Shown one piece after another: positions 52,911-62,076 of a stretch of DNA of 64,000 nucleotides. The DNA is from Microcella humidisoli (GTDB lineage: Bacteria > Actinomycetota > Actinomycetes > Actinomycetales > Microbacteriaceae), in contig NZ_CP101497.1 in NCBI RefSeq assembly GCF_024362325.1, forward strand, positions 1,612,001-1,676,000, written 5' to 3'. Positions within the stretch are counted from its first letter, which is position 1, and every line of letters begins with the position of its first letter. Below the pieces are notes generated by a model. It was not told the DNA's origin and made no database searches. It worked only from the letters and a program-made list of their open reading frames with translations. Made by a program: the position numbers and the translations under genes.

Positions 52911-53882
52911 GTGGAGTCACCGGCCGACCGCATCACGCTGCAGTTCTTCGCCGAGCCGAAGGATTCGGCGGTGGGCGGCGCGACCGTTGCGGCGGGCAGC
53001 GTGCTCGAATGGATCGACAAGGCCGGCTACGCCTGCGCCGTCGGCTGGAGCGCCTCCTATTGCGTCACCGCCTACGTCGGCAACGTGCACTTCACGCGCT
53101 CGATCGCGCCGGGCGATCTCGTGCAGGCGCACGCGCGCATCGTGCACACCGGCCGCACGAGCATGCAGGTGCTCGTCGTCATCGAGTCGGCGAGCCCGCG
53201 CACGCGCGAGTTCTCGATCGCGACCCACTGCATCCTCGTCTTCGTCGCGGTGGATGCCGATGGCTCCGCGCGCCCCGTCGAACCCTGGCGGCCCCGCTCC
53301 GACGACGACCGCGTGCTGCAGGCGAGCGCCGAGCAGCGCATCCTCGTTCGGCGCGAGATCCGCGAGGCGATGCTCGCGCAGGCGTACACCGAGGAGGGCA
53401 CGGCGCCGCGGACGACGTTCCGTTTCCTCGCCTCGCCCTCGGTTGCCAACTGGGGCGGCAAGGCGCACGGCGGCACCGTCATGCGCTGGATCGACGAGGC
53501 CGCCTTCGCCTGCGCCGCTGGCTGGTCGAGCGAGCACGCCGTCGCCGTCTATTCGGGCGGCATCCAGTTCTCGCAGCCGATCGGCATCGGCGACCTTGTC
53601 GAGGTGGATGCCCGGCTCATCCACACCGGACACCGCTCGATGCACATCGCGGTGCGCGTGCGTGCTGGCTCGCCGCGTCGCCCGCACGACCTCGCCCTCA
53701 CCACCACGTGCATGACGGTCTTCGTCGACCGCGCAGCTGACGGCCGGGCCGCCCCCGTCGCCCCGCTGCCGCTCGTCAGCGATGAGGACCATCGGCTCGA
53801 CGAGCACGCCCGCGATCTCATGGAGCTGCGCCGCAAGCCCATCCCGATCCCGCTTGAGCTGCTCGCCTGGGGTGCCGACTAA
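52911..53882 (+). CDS. acyl-CoA thioesterase, double hotdog
   Basis: The 323-residue protein has two hotdog domains: residues 5-120 (VLEWIDKAGYACAVGWSASYCVTAYVG...) and about 160-280 (VMRWIDEAAFACAAGWSSEHAVAVYSG...), which align with each other. This is the cytosolic acyl-CoA hydrolase (ACOT/YciA-like) layout; the N-terminal first domain carries the helix Asp/Glu residues. It would release fatty acids from acyl-CoA. Its stop overlaps the stop of a fossil hrpA 3' end on the other strand. Confidence 0.85.
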   Translation: MESPADRITLQFFAEPKDSAVGGATVAAGSVLEWIDKAGYACAVGWSASYCVTAYVGNVHFTRSIAPGDLVQAHARIVHTGRTSMQVLVVIESASPRTREFSIATHCILVFVAVDADGSARPVEPWRPRSDDDRVLQASAEQRILVRREIREAMLAQAYTEEGTAPRTTFRFLASPSVANWGGKAHGGTVMRWIDEAAFACAAGWSSEHAVAVYSGGIQFSQPIGIGDLVEVDARLIHTGHRSMHIAVRVRAGSPRRPHDLALTTTCMTVFVDRAADGRAAPVAPLPLVSDEDHRLDEHARDLMELRRKPIPIPLELLAWGAD

Positions 53883-53927
53883 CCGCTGAGCTGCGTGCGG
53901 ATGCGCTGCACCGAGATCGGACCCTGC
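53879..53927 (-). pseudogene. fossil hrpA 3' end, copy A
   Basis: The minus strand encodes QGPISVQRIRTQLSG and a stop at the same codon as the true hrpA end. 53885-53927 matches copy B (55067-55109) at 41 of 43 bases. No more of hrpA is left. Confidence 0.7.
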
Positions 53928-53951
53928 CACCACCATGGTTGACTGATCGTC

Positions 53952-55037
53952 ATGAACCGCGATCTGTCAGAGGCATACGACCGGGAGCTTGAACGCCTGG
54001 CCTACTCTCGTGCAGACACGTCCGAGCGAGTAGCGCTGGCCGACGCCGCGGCCCAGGAGCTCGCGCGTCGTGCCGACGTTGCGGCTGCGGAACGGGCGAG
54101 CGCAGAACTCGCCGCCAGCATCGCGAATCTCGCCGAGCAGAACGAACGGGAATCTGCACCCGACGACGCGGACGATGGCAGAAGGCGGAGGATGCGTGCC
54201 GTCGGGGTGGCTGGCGTGATCTCGGCCCTGCTGGCCATCCCGATGATCGGGTGGGCGCTGGCACTACCCGATCCCGATCCCCTCGCGATCTTCGACGAAC
54301 CGGAGAGCCAAGAGGATCGCGAGTGGGCATCGCGACTTCAGCAGGGTTACACGTCGAACATCACGCGAGGTCCGAGGGTCACTCCACTGGGGAACGATCG
54401 TTTCGGCATCGTGTATCGGGCTTCGACCGTGCCCGACGGGCGGAGTACCGAGTGGGACCTGTATTGCATCACTGTCGCCGATCTCCCCGAAGGGTCTGGG
54501 GGATGGAGTGCCGGGGGCAGCTGCGTACTGCCATCTGTGTTCGAAGAAGCAGGCGTGGTCGCGAGTCCGGGCGGCAGCACCTCCGGTTCTGGCCTGTTCG
54601 CGTGGGGACCCGTAGGTAGCCCCAGGCTTGAGAACGATCAGAGCCTGCACGGCAACGAGCAAACGCTGAGCGTGCTCGATGTCATTGCCTTCGGTGCCTA
54701 CGGGGGCTCTGCTGTCGTCGAACCGTTTGACGACATCGACGAGCCTGATCGACTTCTCATGGGGCCCTCCGCGGTCTATGTGTCACGGGAGGCGGAGGGT
54801 AGTGGTGCAGACTTCTCGGCGTACCTCATCGACAGTGCTGAGCTCGACGGCGAGCCAGAGTACTGCCTGAGGGCGCGCCATCCTGAAGTGGCTTCTACGA
54901 CGAGTTGCGGCGCTCTCTCGCGCGTCGAACGAAGCGGACTCACGGTGCAACTCCGCACTCCCGAGAGCGTCTGGACCGTGGGCGTCAACATTGACGGTTC
55001 GATCAGCTCCAGCGTCTTCCCGCTCGCGGCTGGGTAG
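53952..55037 (+). CDS. membrane-anchored protein of unknown function (accessory module 1)
   Basis: The 361-residue protein has a long charged N-terminal region, probably coiled coil (about residues 10-75, rich in Ala, Glu and Arg), one transmembrane helix near residues 80-102 (VGVAGVISALLAIPMIGWALAL) and a C-terminal extracytoplasmic domain of about 255 residues with scattered cysteines. I do not recognise it. Its base composition is less GC-rich than its neighbours, and it lies between two copies of the hrpA 3' end, so it looks acquired. Confidence 0.6.
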   Translation: MNRDLSEAYDRELERLAYSRADTSERVALADAAAQELARRADVAAAERASAELAASIANLAEQNERESAPDDADDGRRRRMRAVGVAGVISALLAIPMIGWALALPDPDPLAIFDEPESQEDREWASRLQQGYTSNITRGPRVTPLGNDRFGIVYRASTVPDGRSTEWDLYCITVADLPEGSGGWSAGGSCVLPSVFEEAGVVASPGGSTSGSGLFAWGPVGSPRLENDQSLHGNEQTLSVLDVIAFGAYGGSAVVEPFDDIDEPDRLLMGPSAVYVSREAEGSGADFSAYLIDSAELDGEPEYCLRARHPEVASTTSCGALSRVERSGLTVQLRTPESVWTVGVNIDGSISSSVFPLAAG

Positions 55038-55060
55038 CGAGTGTCGTCGATGCCCGTCCG

Positions 55061-55189
55061 CTAGGTGCTGAGCTGCTTGCGGATGCGCTGCACCGAGATC
55101 GGGCCCTGCGCGCCGAGCGGCCGCGCGAAGAGCGAGAGACGCAGCTCTTCGAGCATCCAGCGGGCCTCGCGGATGCGCGGCTCGGGCCG
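55061..55189 (-). pseudogene. fossil hrpA 3' end, copy B
   Basis: The minus strand encodes RPEPRIREARW onward to RIRKQLST and a stop. 55076-55186 matches the true hrpA end at 57414-57524 at 108 of 111 bases. It is only the last 40 or so codons; nothing upstream resembles hrpA. Confidence 0.8.
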
Positions 55190-55280
55190 CGACGCTCGAG
55201 CCGCGACCGACTGCGACCCGTACGTGCCGTCTCCGCTCACGATCAGCTCGGCCTCGGCGGGGCCGTTTCGTTGCCCGCCG

Positions 55281-55292
55281 TACGATGCCACC
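55281..55292 (+). promoter_or_regulatory. leaderless -10 element (TACGAT, N6, ATG)
   Basis: TACGAT at 55281-55286 is six bases from the ATG at 55293. Confidence 0.45.
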
Positions 55293-56921
55293 ATGGGCAG
55301 TGAATCGTTGATCGCCACCACGCCATCCCCGCGGGCGATGCTGCTGACCGTGCTCGCCTGGGTGACCGTGATCGCGGCCCCGCTGCTGCCGGGCATGCTC
55401 GGCTGCGCATCGGCGTCAGCGGCACGGCTTCCCGTGGAGACGATCCTGCTGCTTCTTCTGAGCCTCCTTCTGCGGCACCCCACGCTCCGACTCGTCGTGG
55501 CGTCAGCGTTTGCGATGATCACCGTCGTCGCCATCGCGATCGCTGTGCTCGATCGGTCGTTCCTTGCGACGATCGACCGCGGCTTCGCGCTTGCGGAGGA
55601 CTGGCGTGCCGTCGCCAACGCCTACCGCGTCGTGGATGGCGTCGTGGGCCCGACCCTTGCGGCCCTCGCCGCAACTCTCGCCGTCGCCATCGCAATCGCC
55701 CTGATGGTGGTGCTCGTGTGGTGCGCCCAACGATGCGCGCGTACCCTCCACGACACAGGCAACCACGGACGCATTGCGGTCACCGCGGCGGCTGTCACCT
55801 GGAGCGCGCTCGCGATCGCCGGGGTGCAGTACCCCACCGGCACAGCTGTCGCCGCGGCCGATTCGCTGAGATCGCTGTCCACGACAGTGGAATATGCGAC
55901 ACAGAGCGCCCGCGAACGGGACGCGTTCGCCGCAGAGCTCCGGGTGGATCCGCTGGTTGCGCAGGCCTCGGGGCAACTGCTCGGATCACTGCGTGGCAAG
56001 GATGTCGTCATCGCCTTCGTCGAAAGCTTCGGCGAGGTCGCGGTGTCGGGCACAGGGCCGATGTCGAGCATCAGCCGCACCATCGACGAGTACGCGGCGC
56101 GGTTGAGCCGTGACGGGTACCGCGCCGAAAGCGCGTTCCTGAGCTCACCGACCTTCGGCGGTGTCAGCTGGCTCGCCCACAGCACCCTGCAAAGCGGCAT
56201 GTGGGTTGACTCGCAGCAGAAGTACGACACGCTGCTCGAGAGCGACCGCCTGACGATCAGTCGGCTCTTTCACGACGCGGGCTGGCGCACCGTCGTCGTC
56301 AGTCCGGCCGTCACGGAGCCCTGGCCCGAGGGCGCCGCCTTCTACGGCTTCGACCGGCTGCTCGACAAGAGTGCCCTGGCATACGAGGGGCCGGCCTTCG
56401 GCTTCGCGAGCGTGCCCGACCAGTTCACGTGGCACCGCTTCGCCGAGGAGGAGCTGTCGCGGCCCGCCCCGATCATGGCCCAGCTGAGTCTCATCTCGTC
56501 GCACTCGCCCTGGACACCGAACCCGCAGTTGGTCCCGTGGGCACACATCGGCAAGCCCGGCCCCTTCTCCGCTCAACCGCGCGACTCTGCAGACGTCTGG
56601 CCGGATGCCCAGCGCGTGCGTGCCGCGTACGCCGAGTCGATCCGATACTCGCTTCGCTCGACGCTCTCGTTTCTCGAGACGTACGACCCGTCGAATCTCG
56701 TTCTGGTGCTCGTCGGCGACCACCAGCCCTCGCGCATCGTGAGCGGCGAGACAGCCGACACCGACGTGCCCATCACGATCGTGTCGAAGGATTCTGCCGT
56801 GTTTGAGCACATCGAGGAATGGGGGTGGGACGCCGGATTCCGTCCGTCGTCCGACGCGCCAGTGTGGCGCATGGACGCTTTCCGCGACCGGTTCGTCGCC
56901 GCGTTCAGCGATCCGGAGTGA
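55293..56921 (+). CDS. sulfatase/phosphoglycerol-transferase-like membrane protein (accessory module 2)
   Basis: The 542-residue protein has about four to five transmembrane helices in the first 190 residues and then an extracytoplasmic alkaline-phosphatase-superfamily domain: VVIAFVESFGEV, the SPTFGGVSWLAHSTLQSG segment and LVLVLVGDHQPSR. The layout is that of LtaS/OpgB-like enzymes that move phosphoglycerol or phosphoethanolamine to envelope polymers. The nucleophile is probably a Ser or Thr in the FGGVSW stretch, an assignment I am unsure of. It is bounded by hrpA 3'-end copies and could alter surface polymers as an accessory trait. Confidence 0.75.
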   Translation: MGSESLIATTPSPRAMLLTVLAWVTVIAAPLLPGMLGCASASAARLPVETILLLLLSLLLRHPTLRLVVASAFAMITVVAIAIAVLDRSFLATIDRGFALAEDWRAVANAYRVVDGVVGPTLAALAATLAVAIAIALMVVLVWCAQRCARTLHDTGNHGRIAVTAAAVTWSALAIAGVQYPTGTAVAAADSLRSLSTTVEYATQSARERDAFAAELRVDPLVAQASGQLLGSLRGKDVVIAFVESFGEVAVSGTGPMSSISRTIDEYAARLSRDGYRAESAFLSSPTFGGVSWLAHSTLQSGMWVDSQQKYDTLLESDRLTISRLFHDAGWRTVVVSPAVTEPWPEGAAFYGFDRLLDKSALAYEGPAFGFASVPDQFTWHRFAEEELSRPAPIMAQLSLISSHSPWTPNPQLVPWAHIGKPGPFSAQPRDSADVWPDAQRVRAAYAESIRYSLRSTLSFLETYDPSNLVLVLVGDHQPSRIVSGETADTDVPITIVSKDSAVFEHIEEWGWDAGFRPSSDAPVWRMDAFRDRFVAAFSDPE

Positions 56922-57315
56922 GCCGGGTACGCCGCTCCTGGAAGGCGATCACGGTGGCGACCGCCAGCACGACGACCCCGATCGACTCGATGATGGCCGT
57001 CTCTCGGATGAGCGGGTAGTCCCAGTCGGGCTGCACGCCAAGGAGGCCGACGGTGATCGAGACGATGATCGCCCCGAGGCTCGCCGCCATGAACGCCAGC
57101 CCGAGCGCGGTGACGGCGAGCAGGAGTCGCCGCGAGACCACGAGAATCCCGACCCCGAGCACCAGGCCAGCGACGAAGTTGAGGGCGAACGCGACGCCCA
57201 GCAGCCCGCCGGCGCCGTCGATGACCAGGAACAGGTGGATGCCGCCCGCCGCCAGCAGCATCACGGCGCTGACGATTCGCGAGATCGTCAGGGCGCGGTC
57301 GTGAGTCGTCGACAT
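56905..57315 (-). CDS. small membrane protein, function unknown (accessory module 2)
   Basis: The 136-residue protein has four hydrophobic helices: about residues 8-27, 33-52, 57-82 and 104-124. I do not recognise the family. It converges on the sulfatase-like gene with a 17-base overlap and lies between it and hrpA, inside the second module. ATG 57315 has TAGGAT eight bases upstream; the same frame stays open far upstream without any membrane features. Confidence 0.6.
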   Translation of the reverse strand: MSTTHDRALTISRIVSAVMLLAAGGIHLFLVIDGAGGLLGVAFALNFVAGLVLGVGILVVSRRLLLAVTALGLAFMAASLGAIIVSITVGLLGVQPDWDYPLIRETAIIESIGVVVLAVATVIAFQERRTRLTPDR

Positions 57316-57329
57316 GGTCTCTGATCCTA
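57316..57329 (-). promoter_or_regulatory. -10-like element (TAGGAT, N8, ATG)
   Basis: TAGGAT on the minus strand (57324-57329) is eight bases before the ATG of the small membrane protein gene; the gap is two longer than usual here. Confidence 0.35.
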
Positions 57330-57398
57330 CGCGCCGCCCAGCCGCCCAGCTGTTGTCCGCGGGCCGATCGGCCATCTCGAGTTCTGGGCGACTCTCCA

Positions 57399-60300
57399 TC
57401 AGACCGAAAGGGCCTTGCGGATGCGCTGCACCGAGATCGGGCCCTGCGCGCCGAGCGGCTGCGCGAAGAGCGAGAGGCGCAGCTCTTCGAGCATCCAGCG
57501 GGCCTCGCGGATGCGGGGCTCGGGGTCGACGCCGAGCGGCAGCGTGCCACCCGCCGCGGTGTAGAGCTCGACGGCCTGCTGCACCTCGAGCATCCACGCG
57601 CGGTCGCGGCCGAGGTTGTCGGCGAGCCGCTCGACGCGGTGGGCGATGCCCCGCAAGTAGATCACCAGCCGGGGGAGGCGGGCGAGGCCCGTGCGTCCGA
57701 TGAATCCGTCGTGCACGAGGGCGTTGAGCTGCTCGCGCGCGTCAGCGAGCGGCGCCATCAACTGCAGACTCGAGCTGCGACCGATGAGCACATCGACCTC
57801 GCGCGCCGCCGCCAGCACGGCCGCCGTCGTCGCCACGATGCCGAACAGGCGGTCGGGCAGGCCGGCGTTGACGCGGTCGCGGAGGGACTCGAACTGCGCG
57901 CGAGACCAGGGCAGAGCATCCCGCGCATCAGCGTTCGCGTCGGCGGCGCTGAGCTCGGCGTCGATCACGGCCCGCAGCGCGTCATCGATGAGCGCGGCCG
58001 TCGAGCGGTAGGGCGAGGCGCCGAGGCTGAGCTTCTCGGCACTCGTCAAGTGCTCTTGGATGTACGCGAGCGGTGACGGAACCCCCAGCTGCACGAGCCG
58101 GCGAACCCCCGCACGGTGCGCGGCCACCTGGTCGGCGACCGAGGTCTGCAGTCGGATCGCCACCGAGCCGCCTTCGTCGACGAGCGCGGGGTAGGCGCGG
58201 ATCGTGGTCTCGCCGCGGCGCATGTCGAGCTGCCGGGGCAGGGTGCCGCCGGCACCGCCGTCGCCGCCGGACCCCTTGCCGATGGTGTCGTCCCACGCCG
58301 TGATGCCGCCGCGCTCGATCGGGCTCTTCGCGGCGGCCGTGGCCACGCGAGCGACCGAGTCGCGCGTGCGCTCGCGCAGCTTCTGCTGCAGAGCGGTGAG
58401 GTCGGTGCCGCGCGCGAGCTTGCTGCCGCGCTCGTCGACGACCGCGTACCCCATGCGCAAGTGCGGGGGCAGGCGGTCGAGATCGAAGTCGTCGGGGTCG
58501 ACGGGCGTGAAGGTCTGGCGGCGGATCTCGGTGGCGAGAAACTCGGTGATCGACAGCTCGCGCAGGTCGGCCCCGGGCGGCACGGCCGCCAAGAGTCGAG
58601 CGGCCCAGTCGGCGGCGGGCACGACGTTGCGGCGAATGGCCTTCGGCAGCGTCTTGAGCAGCGCGGTCACGAGCTCGAGCCGCAAACCCGGAACGAGCCA
58701 GTCGAACCCCGCCGTGTCGAGACGGGGCAGCAGCGGCAGCGGCACGGTGACGGTGACGCCGTCGTCGGCGGCTCCGGGCTCGAAGCGGTATCCGACACTG
58801 AGCGTCTGATCGCCGAGCGTGAGCCGCGTCGGGTACGAACCGTCGTCGGCCGGCAGCTGCTCGGCCTCGACGAGGTCATCGCGGGTGAGGGTGAGCGTTT
58901 CGGGATGCTCGCGCACAGCATCCCGCCACCAGCGCTCGAAGCGGCGCACGTCGGTGACGTCCGAGGGGATACGTGTCTCGAAGAACTCGACGATCTTCTC
59001 GTCGTCGAGCAGGATGTCGCGGCGCCGGCTGCGCTCTTCGAGCTGCTCGAGCTCGCGGCGCACGCGCGCGTTGTCGCGCAGGAACGCGGTGAGGCGCTTG
59101 TCGAGCCGGGAGGTATCCCACTCACCCTCGACGAGCGCGTGGCGGATGAACAGCTCGCGCGCGAGAGCCGGATCGATGCGGCTCAGCTGCGCGCGCCGGC
59201 GCGGGATGACCGGCACCCCGAACAGCGTCACCTTCTCGTCGACGACTGCGGCGCCCTGGCGCTTCTCCCACCGCGGCTCGCTGAACGAGCGCTTCGCGAG
59301 CTCGCCCGCGAGCGGCTCGGCCCACGCCGGATCGATGACGGCGACCGTGCGGGCAAACAGCCGGCTCGTCTCGACGAGCTCGGCGGCCATGACAGCGTCG
59401 GGCTGCTTCTTCGCGAGCCCCGAGCCCGGGTAGAGCACGAAGCGGCGCTGGCGCGCGCCGAGGTAGTCCCGCTTCGCGGTGTCTTTCAGGCCGATGTGGG
59501 AGAGGAGGCCGCTGAGGATCGCCTTGTGGATCGCGGTGGCGTCGGCTCCTGTTTCGCCATCGGCGGGATGCTTGCCAACGCCTTTGGTTTGGCGTCTGAT
59601 CTGCCGCTCGACGTCGGCCCACTCGCGAATGCGCAGGTAGTTGAGGAACTCGCTGCGCACCTCCTTGCGGAACTGGTTGCCGCTGAGCTCGCGCTGCCGC
59701 CGTTGCAGGTGGTTCCAGAGGTTGAGGAGCGTGATGAAGTCGCTCGTCGGGTCGCGGAACCGGTTGTGCAGCTGGTCGGCGCGCTCGCGCTTCTCGACCG
59801 GCCGTTCGCGCGGGTCTTGGATGCTGAGCCCCGCGACGATCGCGATGACCTCCCGCGCCACCCCGAGCTTCTGAGCCTCGACAACCATGCGCGCGTAGCG
59901 CGGGTCGAGCGGCAGCTGCGCGATCTCGCGACCGACGCGCGTGATGCGGTGGGCGCCGTCTTTCTTGTCGACCGCGCCGAGTTCGAGCAGCAGGTCGAGC
60001 CCGTCGGCGATGCCGCGCTTGTCGGGCGGCTGCAGGAAGGGGAACTGCTCGATGTCGCCGAGCCCGAGCGAGATCATCTGCAGAATCACGGCCGCGAGGT
60101 TGGTGCGCAGGATCTCGGGGTCGGTGTACTCGGGCCGCTTGGTGTAGTCGAGCTCGCTGTAGAGGCGGATGGCGATGCCGTCGCTCGTGCGCCCCGAGCG
60201 GCCCGACCGCTGGTTGGCGCTGGCCTGCGAGATCGGCTCGATCGGCAGCCGCTGCACTTTCGAGCGCGCGCTGTAGCGGCTGATGCGCGCGGTGCCGGTG

Positions 60301-61322
60301 TCGACGACGTAGCGGATGCCCGGCACGGTGAGGCTCGTCTCGGCGACGTTGGTCGCCAGAACGATCCGGCGACGGATGCCCGCGGGCGCCCGCTCGAACA
60401 CCCGGTGCTGCTCGGCCGCACTGAGCCGGCCGTACAGCGGCAGCACCTCGGTGCCCGCGCCGCGCGGTCCCTGGCGGGCGAGGTGCCCAGTGAGGGCATC
60501 CGCCGCGTCGCGGATCTCGTTCTCGCCGCTGAAGAACACCAGCACGTCGCCGTCGCCTTCGCGGCCGAGCTCGTCGACCGCGGCGATGACCCCCTCGATC
60601 ATGTCGATGGCCTCGCCGGGGGTGCTCGGGCCGTCTGAATCGTCATCGTCGGGGTCGGTGAGGTTGTCGGTGTCGGCGCCGTCAGGCACCAGCGGCCGGT
60701 AGCGGATCTCGACCGGGAAGGTGCGCCCGCTCACCTCGATGATCGGCGCGGGGCTGCCGTCGGCTGCGGCGAAGTGCCTCGCGAAGCTCTCAGGGTCGAT
60801 CGTGGCGGAGGTGATGATGAGCTTGAGCTCGGGGCGGCGGGGGAGCAACTGCTTGAGGTAGCCGAGCAGGAAGTCGATGGTGAGGCTGCGCTCGTGCGCC
60901 TCGTCGATGATGATGGCGTCGTAGTTCTTGAGCTCGCGGTCGCCGCGGAGGGCGGCGAGCAGGATGCCGTCGGTCATGAGCGTGACGCGCGTGTCTCGGC
61001 CGACCTGGTCGGTGAAGCGCACCTTGTAGCCGACGAGCCCGCCGAGCTCGCTGCCGAGCTCCTCGGCGACGCGCTCGGCGATCGTGCGCGCGGCGATGCG
61101 GCGCGGCTGCGTATGGGCGATGCGCTCGCGGCCCAGCTCGAGCAGGATCTTCGGCAGCTGCGTCGTCTTGCCCGATCCGGTCTCGCCCGCGACGATGACG
61201 ACCTGATTGTCGCGGATTGCGGCTGCGATGTCGTCGCGCCGCTGCGACACCGGCAGGTCGGGCGGGTAGGCGATCACCAGGCCCGGGATGCGGGGCTCAG
61301 GGTGATCGGCGTCGGCAGTCAT
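57399..61322 (-). CDS. hrpA: ATP-dependent RNA helicase HrpA
   Basis: The 1307-residue DEAH-box helicase has motif I AGETGSGKTTQLPK near residue 46, motif II DEAHERS, motif III SATI, motif VI QRSGRSGR, an OB-fold/HA2 region and a long C-terminal DUF3418 domain typical of HrpA. Length matches the E. coli protein. It unwinds RNA and takes part in translation rescue and mRNA processing in the cytoplasm. GGAGGG precedes the ATG. The last 40 codons are present in two further, partial copies downstream (copies A and B), so the gene end seems to be an insertion hot spot. Confidence 0.93.
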   Translation of the reverse strand: MTADADHPEPRIPGLVIAYPPDLPVSQRRDDIAAAIRDNQVVIVAGETGSGKTTQLPKILLELGRERIAHTQPRRIAARTIAERVAEELGSELGGLVGYKVRFTDQVGRDTRVTLMTDGILLAALRGDRELKNYDAIIIDEAHERSLTIDFLLGYLKQLLPRRPELKLIITSATIDPESFARHFAAADGSPAPIIEVSGRTFPVEIRYRPLVPDGADTDNLTDPDDDDSDGPSTPGEAIDMIEGVIAAVDELGREGDGDVLVFFSGENEIRDAADALTGHLARQGPRGAGTEVLPLYGRLSAAEQHRVFERAPAGIRRRIVLATNVAETSLTVPGIRYVVDTGTARISRYSARSKVQRLPIEPISQASANQRSGRSGRTSDGIAIRLYSELDYTKRPEYTDPEILRTNLAAVILQMISLGLGDIEQFPFLQPPDKRGIADGLDLLLELGAVDKKDGAHRITRVGREIAQLPLDPRYARMVVEAQKLGVAREVIAIVAGLSIQDPRERPVEKRERADQLHNRFRDPTSDFITLLNLWNHLQRRQRELSGNQFRKEVRSEFLNYLRIREWADVERQIRRQTKGVGKHPADGETGADATAIHKAILSGLLSHIGLKDTAKRDYLGARQRRFVLYPGSGLAKKQPDAVMAAELVETSRLFARTVAVIDPAWAEPLAGELAKRSFSEPRWEKRQGAAVVDEKVTLFGVPVIPRRRAQLSRIDPALARELFIRHALVEGEWDTSRLDKRLTAFLRDNARVRRELEQLEERSRRRDILLDDEKIVEFFETRIPSDVTDVRRFERWWRDAVREHPETLTLTRDDLVEAEQLPADDGSYPTRLTLGDQTLSVGYRFEPGAADDGVTVTVPLPLLPRLDTAGFDWLVPGLRLELVTALLKTLPKAIRRNVVPAADWAARLLAAVPPGADLRELSITEFLATEIRRQTFTPVDPDDFDLDRLPPHLRMGYAVVDERGSKLARGTDLTALQQKLRERTRDSVARVATAAAKSPIERGGITAWDDTIGKGSGGDGGAGGTLPRQLDMRRGETTIRAYPALVDEGGSVAIRLQTSVADQVAAHRAGVRRLVQLGVPSPLAYIQEHLTSAEKLSLGASPYRSTAALIDDALRAVIDAELSAADANADARDALPWSRAQFESLRDRVNAGLPDRLFGIVATTAAVLAAAREVDVLIGRSSSLQLMAPLADAREQLNALVHDGFIGRTGLARLPRLVIYLRGIAHRVERLADNLGRDRAWMLEVQQAVELYTAAGGTLPLGVDPEPRIREARWMLEELRLSLFAQPLGAQGPISVQRIRKALSV

Positions 61323-61349
61323 CAGCCCTCCAGTCTAGAGCGGCGCCGC

Positions 61350-61369
61350 TTGCGGTGCGGCGTCCGCAA
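61350..61369. repeat. imperfect palindrome TTGCGG-N8-CCGCAA upstream of the transporter operon
   Basis: TTGCGG (61350-61355) and CCGCAA (61364-61369) lie just upstream of the -35. It echoes the GCAAA/TTTGC of the operator downstream and may be a second weaker site for the same regulator. Confidence 0.35.
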
Positions 61370-61375
61370 ACCTTC

Positions 61376-61410
61376 TTGACACGCAAACTGGTTTGCGTTA
61401 CAAAGTACTC
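61376..61410 (+). promoter_or_regulatory. consensus promoter with operator filling the spacer
   Basis: TTGACA (61376-61381), 17 bases, TACAAA (61399-61404) and six bases before ATG 61411 make a leaderless promoter. The palindrome ACGCAAACTGGTTTGCGT (61381-61398, 8-bp arms around TG) exactly occupies the spacer, so a bound regulator would block polymerase. The winged-helix protein of the same operon is the likely regulator. Confidence 0.75.
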
Positions 61411-62076
61411 ATGACCGACCACATCGATCACCCCGCGCCGGCCGACCTCGATGAGGCCCCGCCGAGCGCCGACGAGGCGCTCGCTCTGATCCGCGAGCAG
61501 CAGAGCGCGCTCGAGCGCGACCAGCTGCGCGGCATCCCCTGGATCCTCGGAGTGTGGGGCGTCGCCTGGACGGTCGGCTTCCTCGCTCTCTGGTCGGGCT
61601 ACGACGGCGGCAACCGGTGGTTCCAGCTCCCGCTGGGCCTTGCCGCGACGATCTTCGGCGTGCTGCTGCTCGTGTCGATCATCATCTCTGCCGTGATCGG
61701 CATGCGCCTCAACCGCGGCGTGCGCGGCCCCTCGAACTTCTCGGGAGCGGTCTATGGCATCGCCTGGCCCGTCGTCTCGCTCGGGGCGTACCTCATCGGG
61801 GTCGCCCTCGCCGTCAACGGCATGGACTCCACGCTGCAGAGCCTGTACTTCCCGGCGATCTACGCGCTCGTCGCCGGAGTCATGTACCTCATGGGCGCTG
61901 CGCTCTGGCGATCGATCGACCAGCTCGTCCTCGGCGCGGTCATCATCGTCGCCGGAACGATCGCGCCCTTCTTCGGCGCCCCGACCAACAACCTCGTCAT
62001 GGCGGTGCTCGGCGGCGGGTCGTTCCTCATCGCCGCCCTCGTCATGCACCTGGGCCTGAAGAGGGGCCGGGCGTGA
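61411..62076 (+). CDS. membrane protein of the regulated ABC operon
   Basis: The 221-residue protein has an acidic N terminus and six hydrophobic segments between residue 40 and the C terminus (IPWILGVWGVAWTVGFLALW, LGLAATIFGVLLLVSIIISAV and others). I do not recognise the family. As first gene of an operon with a winged-helix regulator and an ABC exporter, it may be a sensor or accessory part of the exporter. The start is set by the promoter six bases upstream; the regulator's GTG overlaps the end. Confidence 0.7.
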   Translation: MTDHIDHPAPADLDEAPPSADEALALIREQQSALERDQLRGIPWILGVWGVAWTVGFLALWSGYDGGNRWFQLPLGLAATIFGVLLLVSIIISAVIGMRLNRGVRGPSNFSGAVYGIAWPVVSLGAYLIGVALAVNGMDSTLQSLYFPAIYALVAGVMYLMGAALWRSIDQLVLGAVIIVAGTIAPFFGAPTNNLVMAVLGGGSFLIAALVMHLGLKRGRA

